Below are positions 35,983-44,612 of a stretch of DNA of 64,000 nt, in pieces. The stretch lies in assembly GCA_910583525.1 (NCBI GenBank), contig CAJTXL010000014.1, positions 13,448 to 77,447 on the forward strand, read 5' to 3'. Numbering within the stretch: position 1 is the first letter of the stretch; each line of letters opens with the position of its first letter. The notes under the pieces are model-generated. The model had not been told where the DNA came from, did not search any database, and saw only the letters and a list, made by a program, of their open reading frames with translations. Made by a program: the position numbers and the translations under genes. This DNA is from an uncultured Muribaculaceae bacterium (lineage in GTDB: Bacteria; Bacteroidota; Bacteroidia; Bacteroidales; Muribaculaceae).

Positions 35983-37215
35983 ATGAAAAAACTTATATTA
36001 TCCATAGCTGTCGTTCTGTTGCTTGTCGCCTGCAATGCGACGCAAAAGCAGCAGGAGCAGCCCCACTTCATGAGCATCGATGGCAAAGACCTTATTGCGC
36101 CCGACGGCTCTAAATTCTTTATCCGCGGTACAAACCTCGGTAACTGGCTCAATCCCGAAGGGTATATGTTCGGCTTCAGCCGCGTCAATTCGCCGCGTTT
36201 CATCAACGAAATGTTCTGCCAGATGGTCGGAGAAGATGCTACCGCCGATTTTTGGGAGGCTTTCAAAGACAACTACATAAGCCGTGCCGATGTCGATTTC
36301 ATCGCCTCGACCGGGGCTAACACCATCCGTCTGCCGTTCCACTACAAACTCTTTACCGACGAAGATTATATGGGGCGTAGCAGCGGTCACGACGGCTACG
36401 AACGCATTGACAGCGTTGTGGAATGGTGCCGTGCCAACGGGCTTTATCTTATTCTCGACATGCACGATGCTCCCGGCGGACAGACAGGCGACAATATCGA
36501 CGACAGCTACGGCTACCCCTGGCTGTTCGAAAGTCCAAGGGCACAGAAACTTTTCTGTGATATATGGGAGCAGATAGCCGAGCGCTACAAAGATGAGCCT
36601 GTGATACTCGGCTACGAGCTTATCAATGAGCCGATAGCGCATTTCTTTGATAACAAGGACGAACTCAATGCGCGCCTTGAACCCTTGCACAAACGTGCCG
36701 TAGAGGCAATTCGCCGCCACGACAACAATCATATCGTGCTTCTCGGCGGTCCGCAGTGGAACAGCAATTTCGAGCCGTTCACCGACTGGACTTACGACGA
36801 CAAGATAATGTACACTTGTCACCGATACGGCGGCGACGCCACGCCCGAGGCCATAGCAAGCTATATAGCATTTCGCGACAGCACCGGTTTGCCTATGTAT
36901 ATGGGCGAAATAGGCCACAACACCGACCAATGGCAGGCCGATTTCTGCAAGACAATGGAAGACAACAATATCGGCTATACTTTTTGGCCTTATAAGAAAC
37001 TCGACGGCTCGTGCATGAATGCTATAAGCCGGCCTGAATCATGGGACAGCATAGTGGCTTTCGCCGAATCGCCGCGGACGTCCTATGCCTCGATACGTGC
37101 GGCGCGTCCCGACACGGCGCTTGCCCGAAAGGCCATGCGCGAGTTTATCGCCAACAGCCGTTTTGAGAATTGCACTCCGCAGACGGGCTACATCAATTCC
37201 ATGAAACTGAAGTAG
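35983..37215 (+). CDS. GH5 glycosidase lipoprotein
   Basis: A TIM-barrel retaining glycosidase of 410 residues. The lipobox LLLVACNA (Cys 17) is followed by Q-rich, non-acidic sequence, which suggests the periplasmic face. The catalytic acid/base is Glu 216 in YELINEP and the nucleophile Glu 309 in MYMGEIG; the NTIRLPF and LILDMHDAPGG segments line the site. The exo-beta-1,3-glucanase-like look (FIRGTNLGNWLNPEGYMF) fits glucan use, but the subfamily is not certain. The frame opens at 35971, inside the GH16 stop (ATGA); I prefer the ATG at 35983, where the signal peptide MKKLIL begins. Its TAG stop is the first three bases of an inverted repeat. Confidence 0.9.
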   Translation: MKKLILSIAVVLLLVACNATQKQQEQPHFMSIDGKDLIAPDGSKFFIRGTNLGNWLNPEGYMFGFSRVNSPRFINEMFCQMVGEDATADFWEAFKDNYISRADVDFIASTGANTIRLPFHYKLFTDEDYMGRSSGHDGYERIDSVVEWCRANGLYLILDMHDAPGGQTGDNIDDSYGYPWLFESPRAQKLFCDIWEQIAERYKDEPVILGYELINEPIAHFFDNKDELNARLEPLHKRAVEAIRRHDNNHIVLLGGPQWNSNFEPFTDWTYDDKIMYTCHRYGGDATPEAIASYIAFRDSTGLPMYMGEIGHNTDQWQADFCKTMEDNNIGYTFWPYKKLDGSCMNAISRPESWDSIVAFAESPRTSYASIRAARPDTALARKAMREFIANSRFENCTPQTGYINSMKLK

Positions 37216-37280
37216 GGACATGCCTTTGGCATGTCTGGCTGAGCATCTTACAGCCTACGTGCCAAAGGCACGTCCCTACA
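37213..37280. repeat. REP-like nested inverted repeat between GH5 and GH3
   Basis: Arms 37213-37231 and 37260-37278 are 19-base inverted copies with one mismatch. Each arm is also its own hairpin: GACATGCC-ttt-GGCATGTC (37217-37235) and ACGTGCC-aaa-GGCACGT (37257-37273). This two-hairpin layout resembles repetitive extragenic palindromes. The first arm starts on the GH5 stop codon. It could stabilise the upstream mRNA or partly block read-through into the GH3 genes. Confidence 0.75.
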
Positions 37281-37337
37281 TTTTGAATCCTAATTGCAAA
37301 TCCGTTGATTGTAATAAATAAATTAACATAAACCAAC

Positions 37338-39575
37338 ATGAAACAAATCCTTGCCATCGCTTTGGCCGCAATGCTTGCAGTGCCTGCCGTTGCAGTACCC
37401 AAACAGCGTCCGGCTTATCGCGACGAGTCCAGGCCCATCGAGGAGCGTGTCGAAGACGCTCTTTCGCGAATGACATTACAAGAGAAAATCAACATGATTC
37501 ACGCGCAGTCGAAGTTCTCTTCGGCCGGTGTGCCGCGTCTGGGCATCCCCGAATTGTGGTGCACCGACGGACCTCACGGCATACGTCCCGAAGTGTTTTG
37601 GGACGAATGGGACCAGGCCGGCTGGACCAACGACTCTTGTGTGGCGTTCCCGGCTCTGACATGCCTTGCCGCTTCGTGGAACCCCGATGTGGCTATGCTC
37701 TACGGAACATCGATAGGCGAAGAGGCTCGTTTCCGTGGCAAGGATGTGTTGCTCGGCCCGGGTGTCAACATATACCGTACACCCCTCAACGGCCGCAATT
37801 TCGAGTACATGGGCGAGGACCCGTATCTTGCCTCCCGTATGGTCGTGCCCTATGTGCAGGGCGTACAGGACCGTGGCGTGGCAGCTTGCGTCAAGCACTA
37901 TGCCCTAAACAACAACGAAATAAACCGCCACACGACCAATGTCATTCTTGACGACCGCACTCTCTACGAAATTTATCTGCCGGCGTTCAAGGCCGCAGTA
38001 CAAGAGGGCAAGGCTTGGTCTATCATGGGCGCGTATAACCTCTACCGAGACGAACATCTGTGCCACAACAGCCGAATGCTCAACGATATCCTCAAAGGAG
38101 AATGGGGCTTCGACGGTGCTGTCGTGAGTGACTGGGGCGGCGTACACGATACACGTCAGGCCATTGCCAACGGCATGGACCTCGAATTCGGCTCATGGAC
38201 AAACGGCCTCAGCGAGGGTACGCGCAACGCCTACGATAACTACTATCTCGCCAAACCGTATTTCGACCTTGTGGCTTCGGGCGAAGTCGGCACTGACGAA
38301 CTTGACGACAAGGTGCGCCGTGTTCTCCGTCTGATTTTCCGCACTGCCATGGCCTACGACAAAGGCGACGGTTCGATGTGCAGCGAAGAGCACTATGCGG
38401 CAGCCCGTCGCATAGGCAACGAAGGCATCGTGCTTCTGCGCAACGAAGGCGACGTGCTCCCGATTAAGACCGATGCCGGCCGTAAGCGCATACTTGTCGT
38501 AGGCGAGAATGCCCTCAAGATGATGACTGTCGGCGGTGGCTCTTCTTCGCTCAAGGTGCAGCGCGAAATTTCGCCTTACGATGGCATCTGTGCCGCCGCA
38601 AAAGGTGTTGCCGATGTCGACTTCGCACGTGGTTATGTAGGCGACGTTACGGGTGAGTACAACGGTGTTACCACCGGGCAGAACCTTGCCGACAGCCGCG
38701 GTGCCGAAGAGCTTATTGCCGAAGCCGTCGCAAAAGCCAAGGATGCCGACTATGTGGTCTTCGTGGGAGGTCTCAACAAAAGCGCCCACCAGGATTGCGA
38801 GGATTCAGACCGTGCAGGCCTTGAACTGCCATACGGACAGGATGCCGTAATCGAAGCCCTTGCTGCAGCCAATCCCAATCTTGTTGTTGTTAACATCAGC
38901 GGCAATGCGGTTGCCATGCCTTGGGTCAAGAAAGTACCGGCCATCGTGCAGGCATGGTTCCTCGGTTCCGAAGCCGGCAATTCCATAGCCGATGTTCTCT
39001 TCGGACGCGTCAATCCTTCAGGCAAGTTGCCTATGACTTTCCCCGTGGCACTCGCAGATAACGGCGCCCATGCAACAGGCAGCTATCCGGGCGTGAAACG
39101 CGACGGCTCTGACATTGTAGACCTTGAATATAAAGAAGGCATCCTTGTCGGCTACCGTTGGCACGACACCAAGAAAATAAAACCGCTGTTCGCTTTCGGT
39201 CATGGCCTCAGCTACACCGACTTTTCTTATGGCAAGGTCAGTGCCGACGCGACCGAAATGGCCGCTGACGGAAGCATAAACATTTCAGTGCCCGTCACGA
39301 ACACAGGCTCAGTCGCCGGTGCCGAAGTAGTTCAGCTCTACATAAGCGACCCCAAATGTTCGGTTATGCGTCCTGCCAAAGAACTTAAAGGTTTCGAGAA
39401 AGTATATCTCAACCCCGGTCAGACAAAGACGGTGACCTTCACTGTAAAACCTGATGCCTTAAGTTATTTCGACGCCGAAAAGCACGAATGGGTGGCAGAA
39501 CCCGGACAATTCGTGGCATCGGTCGGTGCTGCATCTGATGATATCAAAGGTACATTTAAATTCAAACTGAAATGA
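37338..39575 (+). CDS. GH3 beta-glucosidase (first copy)
   Basis: A 745-residue exo-acting retaining glycosidase that would release glucose from oligosaccharide ends. The signal peptide (about 1-20, LAVPAVAVPK) has no lipobox, so it is soluble in the periplasm. GH3 N-domain about 35-335 with VKHYALNN and the nucleophile Asp 265 in AVVSDWGG; GH3 C-domain about 365-600; fibronectin-III-like domain about 650-735. The next GH3 gene starts inside its stop codon (ATGA). The two GH3 proteins are clearly different within the family, so they are not a recent tandem copy and may act on different linkages. Confidence 0.94.
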   Translation: MKQILAIALAAMLAVPAVAVPKQRPAYRDESRPIEERVEDALSRMTLQEKINMIHAQSKFSSAGVPRLGIPELWCTDGPHGIRPEVFWDEWDQAGWTNDSCVAFPALTCLAASWNPDVAMLYGTSIGEEARFRGKDVLLGPGVNIYRTPLNGRNFEYMGEDPYLASRMVVPYVQGVQDRGVAACVKHYALNNNEINRHTTNVILDDRTLYEIYLPAFKAAVQEGKAWSIMGAYNLYRDEHLCHNSRMLNDILKGEWGFDGAVVSDWGGVHDTRQAIANGMDLEFGSWTNGLSEGTRNAYDNYYLAKPYFDLVASGEVGTDELDDKVRRVLRLIFRTAMAYDKGDGSMCSEEHYAAARRIGNEGIVLLRNEGDVLPIKTDAGRKRILVVGENALKMMTVGGGSSSLKVQREISPYDGICAAAKGVADVDFARGYVGDVTGEYNGVTTGQNLADSRGAEELIAEAVAKAKDADYVVFVGGLNKSAHQDCEDSDRAGLELPYGQDAVIEALAAANPNLVVVNISGNAVAMPWVKKVPAIVQAWFLGSEAGNSIADVLFGRVNPSGKLPMTFPVALADNGAHATGSYPGVKRDGSDIVDLEYKEGILVGYRWHDTKKIKPLFAFGHGLSYTDFSYGKVSADATEMAADGSINISVPVTNTGSVAGAEVVQLYISDPKCSVMRPAKELKGFEKVYLNPGQTKTVTFTVKPDALSYFDAEKHEWVAEPGQFVASVGAASDDIKGTFKFKLK

Positions 39576-41869
39576 GTAAGAGATTGCAAATGACTGCTGT
39601 AGGTTTGCTTATGGCAGTAGCCCCGACGTTCGCGGCGATTCCGACGAACGATGCCGAGCGTGCAAAGATGGACGAGTTTGTGAGCGGTCTGATGTCGAAA
39701 ATGACCCTCGACGAGAAACTCGGGCAGCTTAATTTGCCTACCGGTGGCGACATAACTACGGGACAGGCCATAGAGAGCAATATCGGAGCGGCGGCTGCTG
39801 CCGGACAAATCGGCGGTACGTTCAACATCAAGGGCGCTCAGAAGAACTATGAAATCCAGAAGCTCGCTGTGGAGAAATCGCGTCTCGGCATTCCTCTGCT
39901 CATAGGGCAGGATGTGATACATGGTTACGAGACTGTCTTCCCGATACCCTTGGCACTCTCATGCTCTTGGGATATGGACGCTATCGAACGTTCTGCGCGC
40001 ATTGCTGCTATAGAGTCTTCGGCAGGAGGCATAAACTGGACTTTCAGCCCCATGGTCGACATATGCCGTGACCCGCGATGGGGACGCATTGCCGAAGGCG
40101 CCGGTGAAGACCCCTACCTCGGGAGCGAGATTGCCCGTGCAATGGTGCGTGGCTACCAAGGCAAGGACAATCTCAAAGGCAACAGCGACATACTTGCCTG
40201 CGTGAAGCATTTCGCCCTCTACGGCGCATCGGAGGCCGGCCGCGACTACAACACGGTAGACATGAGCCGCCTGCGCATGTACAACGAGTACTTTGCGCCC
40301 TATAAGGCCGCAGTCGATGAAGGCGCAGCAACCGTTATGACGTCGTTCAACCTTGTCGACGGTATTCCGGCCACTGAAAACAAATGGCTTGTTACCGACG
40401 TACTGCGTGACCAATGGGGTTTCGACGGTATGGTCGTGACAGACTACGGTTCGATAGGAGAAGTCGAGATTCATGGTCTTGAAAAGCTCCCCGAAGCCTC
40501 GGCACGAGCCCTGAAGGCCGGAACGGATATGGATATGTGCTCCTTCGGGTTTATCGGCACATTGAAGCAGGGGCTTGAAAACGGCTCTGTCACAATGGCC
40601 GACATCGACAAGGCCGTACGCCGCATACTCGAAGCTAAATATAAACTCGGTCTGTTTGAGAACCCCTATAAGTATAACGATTTAGCCCGAGAGGCAAAAG
40701 ACATATATACGCCTGAGCACCGGGCCGAGGCAAGGCGCATTGCCGCCGAGACTTTTGTGCTCCTCAAAAACCAAGACGGACTTCTGCCTCTCGCTAAAAA
40801 AGGCACTATAGCCCTCGTAGGCCCCTTGGCCGATGCCGCAAACCAGATGGCCGGCACATGGAGCGTGGCCGCAGCCCATTGGAAGTATAAAAGTCTGAAA
40901 CAAGGTTTTGAAGATGCCGTTGGCAAAAAAGCCAAGATACTTTATGCCAAAGGCGCGAATATAGAATCTGACCCTGTGCGTGAAACGGCACACACTTGGG
41001 GCAATGATATCCGCGACCTGCGAAGCGACGAGGAGCTTCTTGCCGAAGCGGTTGCCGTAGCATCGAAGGCAGATGTCATTGTTGCTGCTGTGGGTGAAGG
41101 AATCGAAGGCAGCGGCGAATCGTCGTCGCGCACCGACATATCTCTTCCGGCATCCCAGCGTCGCCTTCTTGAGGCTATGCTTGCCACCGGCAAACCTGTG
41201 GTGATGCTTAACTTTTCCGGACGTCCGACGGTGATGGAGTGGGAGGCTGAGAATATTCCGGCGATAATGAACGTATGGTTCGGAGGTTCTGAGACGGCCG
41301 ATGCCGTTCCCGACGTGGTTTTCGGCGACGTCAATCCCTCGGGCAAACTTACCGCTTCGATGCCGCGCAATGTCGGCCAAATCCCCGTATATTACAACCA
41401 CTACAACACGGGTCGCCCGAAAGCCGACGATAACGGCGTATTTGTCCCGTACCGCACAAACTACCTCGACTCGCGCAACAGCCCTCTGTATCCGTTCGGA
41501 TACGGACTTAGCTACACCGATTTCGCCTATACCGACTTTGCCCTCGACAATGCCACACTTGGCGCAGACGGTGCAATCACGGCGTCGGTGACCGTCACCA
41601 ACAAGGGCAAACGTGCAGGCGACGAAGTCGTGCAGTTCTATATCCGTGATGTCGCAGGCTCTATCGCACGGCCTGTCAAAGAGCTCAAGCACTTCGAGCG
41701 CATAAGCCTCAAGCCGGGCGAAAGCAAGCGTGTCGATTTCCGCATCACACCCGAAATGCTCAAGTTCTATAACTACGACCTTGATTATGTTGCCGAACCC
41801 GGCGACTTCCTTGTCATGGTCGGCCCCGACAGCGAGCGTGTAGAGACACTCCCGTTTGTCCTGAAATAA
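39572..41869 (+). CDS. GH3 beta-glucosidase, BglX-like (second copy)
   Basis: A 765-residue periplasmic beta-glucosidase of the BglX type. Signal peptide (about 1-21, VAPTFAA). GH3 N-domain with FSPMVDICRDPRWGRIAEGAGEDP and VKHFALYGASEAGRDY, and the nucleophile Asp 291 in VVTDYGSIGE. GH3 C-domain (about 395-620) and fibronectin-III-like domain (about 675-750). It begins four bases inside the first GH3 gene, so the pair is co-translated. A hairpin follows 17 bases after the stop. Confidence 0.95.
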   Translation: MSKRLQMTAVGLLMAVAPTFAAIPTNDAERAKMDEFVSGLMSKMTLDEKLGQLNLPTGGDITTGQAIESNIGAAAAAGQIGGTFNIKGAQKNYEIQKLAVEKSRLGIPLLIGQDVIHGYETVFPIPLALSCSWDMDAIERSARIAAIESSAGGINWTFSPMVDICRDPRWGRIAEGAGEDPYLGSEIARAMVRGYQGKDNLKGNSDILACVKHFALYGASEAGRDYNTVDMSRLRMYNEYFAPYKAAVDEGAATVMTSFNLVDGIPATENKWLVTDVLRDQWGFDGMVVTDYGSIGEVEIHGLEKLPEASARALKAGTDMDMCSFGFIGTLKQGLENGSVTMADIDKAVRRILEAKYKLGLFENPYKYNDLAREAKDIYTPEHRAEARRIAAETFVLLKNQDGLLPLAKKGTIALVGPLADAANQMAGTWSVAAAHWKYKSLKQGFEDAVGKKAKILYAKGANIESDPVRETAHTWGNDIRDLRSDEELLAEAVAVASKADVIVAAVGEGIEGSGESSSRTDISLPASQRRLLEAMLATGKPVVMLNFSGRPTVMEWEAENIPAIMNVWFGGSETADAVPDVVFGDVNPSGKLTASMPRNVGQIPVYYNHYNTGRPKADDNGVFVPYRTNYLDSRNSPLYPFGYGLSYTDFAYTDFALDNATLGADGAITASVTVTNKGKRAGDEVVQFYIRDVAGSIARPVKELKHFERISLKPGESKRVDFRITPEMLKFYNYDLDYVAEPGDFLVMVGPDSERVETLPFVLK

Positions 41870-41885
41870 GGCATAAGTACATTTT

Positions 41886-41929
41886 TTCGCCGGCTCGGCG
41901 AACCGTAGCGGCGGTAAGCGCGTTTTTTT
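41886..41929 (+). terminator. Possible terminator after the second GH3 gene
   Basis: TTCGCCG-gct-CGGCGAA (41886-41902) is a perfect 7-bp hairpin, with a run of seven T at 41923-41929 about 20 bases later. The spacing is not ideal, so read-through to the next gene is possible. Confidence 0.5.
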
Positions 41930-41965
41930 AGCATAAGTTTCACCTATTAAAACAGATGTTATATT

Positions 41966-42493
41966 ATGTTTAAAAAACTACTTGCCGCCGTTGTCGTATG
42001 TGTAGCGGCCATAGTACCGGCCGCAGCGCAAAAGGCCGAAGTGACGCTTTCTTACGGAGCCTATACCCAAATGGATGCCATGGATATGAAAGACGGCTGG
42101 CACCATGTCAACACTGCATGGGGCGCCCTCAATGCCGGTGTCAACTTCAGGGTTGCGCCAAAAGTTTGGATTGGCCCCAGCTATACCTTCTCTTCAACAA
42201 CTACAAAAGGAGGGCCTGAAAGCTCGCATATCGCTTACCATGCCGTAATGTTCAACGGCCGTTACCACTACTACACCAACAGCATAGTTTCGCTTTATGC
42301 GAAGGTAGGCCTCGGTGTCGAGTTCAGTTATATGCAGCCGCGCCACGACGACGCATACACTAAAACATACTGTGCCTTCCAGATAGTGCCGGTAGGTGCG
42401 CAGGTCGACCTCTCCCGTAGCTGGGCAATGTATGCCGAAGCAGGCTTCGGTGCCCAAGGTCTCTTCCAGTTCGGCTTCAAATACAAATTCTGA
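41966..42493 (+). CDS. Small outer-membrane beta-barrel protein
   Basis: A 175-residue exported protein. The signal peptide MFKKLLAAVVVCVAAIVPAAAQ is followed by alternating beta strands (VTLSYGAYTQMD, VWIGPSYTFSS, VSLYAKVGLGVEFSY), ending with the aromatic FGFKYKF typical of outer-membrane barrels; it would form about eight strands. It comes after the glycosidase genes in the same direction, but is separated by a hairpin, so a link to glucan use is uncertain. The specific family is not recognised. Confidence 0.75.
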   Translation: MFKKLLAAVVVCVAAIVPAAAQKAEVTLSYGAYTQMDAMDMKDGWHHVNTAWGALNAGVNFRVAPKVWIGPSYTFSSTTTKGGPESSHIAYHAVMFNGRYHYYTNSIVSLYAKVGLGVEFSYMQPRHDDAYTKTYCAFQIVPVGAQVDLSRSWAMYAEAGFGAQGLFQFGFKYKF

Positions 42494-42541
42494 TATAACA
42501 ACATACCTTAGATTTGCAGCGACAAACGCGGATAAGATATG

Positions 42542-42581
42542 AAAAAAGTCCGAGTGCTTAAAACAGCTCTCGGACTTTTTT
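42542..42581. terminator. Bidirectional terminator between convergent genes
   Basis: AAAAAAGTCCGAG (42542-42554) and CTCGGACTTTTTT (42569-42581) form a perfect 13-bp stem with A/T tracts on both sides, ending both the barrel-protein gene and the leftward beta-helix/esterase gene. Confidence 0.9.
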
Positions 42582-42597
42582 GTATATATAGTGTATC

Positions 42598-44454
42598 TTA
42601 TTTTACTATGGTTTTGACGGCATGGCCGTTCGATGCTACGATATATAGCCCTGCCGCTAAATTGTTGAACGATGCGCTTTTTTCAGCCGAGCCTATTTTT
42701 GTTCCGAAAGCATTAAAGACATCGATGGGGCTGTCTGATGTGACGTTGATGCAGCCGCCGTTGGCCGTAACGGCCATTCCGCCTTTTTCTGTCGCAATGG
42801 TTTTGATACCGGAGTTTTCATGTTTGAAGAAGAAGTCGGCGAAGCCTTCGGTCTGTGCCGCCAGGTTGTAGATTGTGGCGTGGGTGGCGCCTTCGTATTC
42901 GGTGTATTTGAACTTGCCTTGTGCAGCGGCGGTCAGTTTCGGAGCGAGAGCCTGCATGCCGTCGATGAGTACGGTTCCGTCTTCTGTGCCGTGGAATGCC
43001 CATAAGTGCGATTTCGATACGTTAGCGATTAGGGCTTCTGTGTCAGGGTCGGGTTCTCCATAGCCGGCGATGGCGGCGGCGCGGTCGAAATCGGGCTTGT
43101 CGGTATTGAGCAGATACCATATTGCTCCGGCTCCGTTTGAGCTGCCGACGAGATACATGTTATCCCGGGCTATGCCATATTCGGTAGCGGTTTCTTTCGC
43201 TTTTTTAACTGCCCCGTCGAGCCATTTCGTTGCTTGGCATATGAATTTGAAGCCGCCGGGGCTTGTGTTCTCCGGTAATGTAATCCAAAGTTCTTCTTTG
43301 GGTACTTGTGGGGCGATGATAATGGCGTCTTCGTCGGCATTGAGCAGAGGATAAAGTGGCGACGCGCCCATCGAACACATGTGAAGGGCATTGTCGTCGC
43401 CTCGCGAGCCGGCGTCGTGGAGATAGAGTATAAGGTGCTTTGTGGCCTCGGGTTTGAAATCGGGAATATGGTAACGGTAGTTGACTTCGGTGCCGTCTTC
43501 AAGAGTGTATTTGCCGCTTTCAAAGACTTTTTCGGGCACAAGCACATCGGCAGTCACACGGTCGAAGTGCATGGTCTGTGTGTATTCGAGAATGTTGTAC
43601 TGGTCGGCGAGAGGCATGCCGCATACGTTCAATTCGACTTTTGTGCCTGGGTCACGGTCGAGTGAGTGGAAGTTCAACACTCTTTTGAGTGGAAATGAAC
43701 CGCCCGAGATGTTGATTGAGGCGTTGCCGTTTTTCAGGCCGGCGGCAACAGAGCCGGTATAGATGTTGTTGATTTGTCCGCCGCTGACATTTATGGTGGA
43801 GTGGCTTTGCGGTATTTCGTCGTTGCGTTTGAAGTTTTTTGCTGTGCCGCGGTTGTAGGCTACGATTATTAGTCCGTTGCCTGATTCTACGTTGATTTTC
43901 GAGTCCATTACCGTGGGGGCGAGGTTGTCGTTGTCTTGGCATCCGCCGAGAATGGTGAATGAGTTGCCAATCTGCTCGCCGGCAAAAGTGCCGTTCATTT
44001 CACATCCTTTGCCGATTGTGACTTCGTGGAAATTGCAGACCAATAGTAGGTTGGGCGTCTTAGATGCGGTCTGGTTGAATGTGATGTTTTCAAACTTGGT
44101 GTCGGTGGCAAGGCCGAGGCGGACACCTTTTGATAGAGTCCATGCAGTGGCGTTATGGTCGTCGGCGCGGTAGTCGACACCGTTGTAGACTTGTGTGAAT
44201 GTCATTTTGCCGCTTCGTGCTATTGTAGGCACGAAGTTGGCCGATTGTGTGAATTTGCCGTTGAGAACGATTATGCCGTCGTTTTCGACAGGAATTTTGT
44301 CGAATGCTACCGTGAGGCTCGATACGGCTGTTTCGGGCGTCAACCCGTCGTTTTCCATATTGCCGTTGTCGTTGAGGAAGACTACTGTAGTCTCGGCAAA
44401 CAGCGAGCCTGTTGCCAATGCAAGAGAGCAGAGTAGTGTAAAGATTTTTTTCAT
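42598..44454 (-). CDS. Beta-helix plus alpha/beta-hydrolase esterase with C-terminal sorting-like domain
   Basis: A 618-residue exported protein of mixed design. Signal peptide (1-20). An N-terminal part (about 22-300) has the repetitive short strands of a right-handed beta-helix (DGIIVLNGKFTQSANF, INVSGGQINNIYTGSV, ASINISGGSF). An alpha/beta-hydrolase domain (about 325-545) follows with LILYLHDAGSRGDD, the nucleophile Ser 439 in VGSSNGAGA, Asp 492 in HGTEDGT and His 525 in EGATHAT. The last 55 residues (INVTSDSPIDVFNAFG...GLYIVASNGHAVKTIVK) resemble a type IX secretion or DUF6383-type C-terminal domain. It may be a secreted carbohydrate esterase. The substrate is unknown and the family is only partly recognised. 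Confidence 0.78.
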   Translation of the reverse strand: MKKIFTLLCSLALATGSLFAETTVVFLNDNGNMENDGLTPETAVSSLTVAFDKIPVENDGIIVLNGKFTQSANFVPTIARSGKMTFTQVYNGVDYRADDHNATAWTLSKGVRLGLATDTKFENITFNQTASKTPNLLLVCNFHEVTIGKGCEMNGTFAGEQIGNSFTILGGCQDNDNLAPTVMDSKINVESGNGLIIVAYNRGTAKNFKRNDEIPQSHSTINVSGGQINNIYTGSVAAGLKNGNASINISGGSFPLKRVLNFHSLDRDPGTKVELNVCGMPLADQYNILEYTQTMHFDRVTADVLVPEKVFESGKYTLEDGTEVNYRYHIPDFKPEATKHLILYLHDAGSRGDDNALHMCSMGASPLYPLLNADEDAIIIAPQVPKEELWITLPENTSPGGFKFICQATKWLDGAVKKAKETATEYGIARDNMYLVGSSNGAGAIWYLLNTDKPDFDRAAAIAGYGEPDPDTEALIANVSKSHLWAFHGTEDGTVLIDGMQALAPKLTAAAQGKFKYTEYEGATHATIYNLAAQTEGFADFFFKHENSGIKTIATEKGGMAVTANGGCINVTSDSPIDVFNAFGTKIGSAEKSASFNNLAAGLYIVASNGHAVKTIVK

Positions 44455-44479
44455 GTGTAAAAGATTAAATTTTCATTGG

Positions 44480-44487
44480 CAAAGTTA
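44480..44487 (-). promoter_or_regulatory. -7 element of the beta-helix/esterase gene
   Basis: Plus CAAAGTTA is TAACTTTG on the minus strand, giving a leader of about 22 bases before the start at 44454. The -33 half is not clear. Confidence 0.55.
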
Positions 44488-44562
44488 CTCTATCAGATGC
44501 CGCCCTGAATGCAAGTATTGTTCCATAACATGAAAAAGAAGGTTCACATGCGAACATAAAAA

Positions 44563-44589
44563 ATGCCGCCCCATGGGTAGGGACGGCAT
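44563..44589 (-). terminator. Terminator of the methylmalonyl-CoA decarboxylase operon
   Basis: A stem of ATGCCG-CCC against GGG-A-CGGCAT with one bulged base, followed in the minus direction by TTTTTT. It starts 24 bases after the mmdB stop. Confidence 0.8.
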
Positions 44590-44612
44590 CGATTTGTTCT
44601 GTGTATGGGCTA

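Noticed and set aside
37338..41869. Recent tandem duplication of the two GH3 genes
   Set aside because: They differ clearly in sequence, length and motifs around the nucleophile (SDWGG against TDYGS), so they are distinct subfamilies and not a recent copy.
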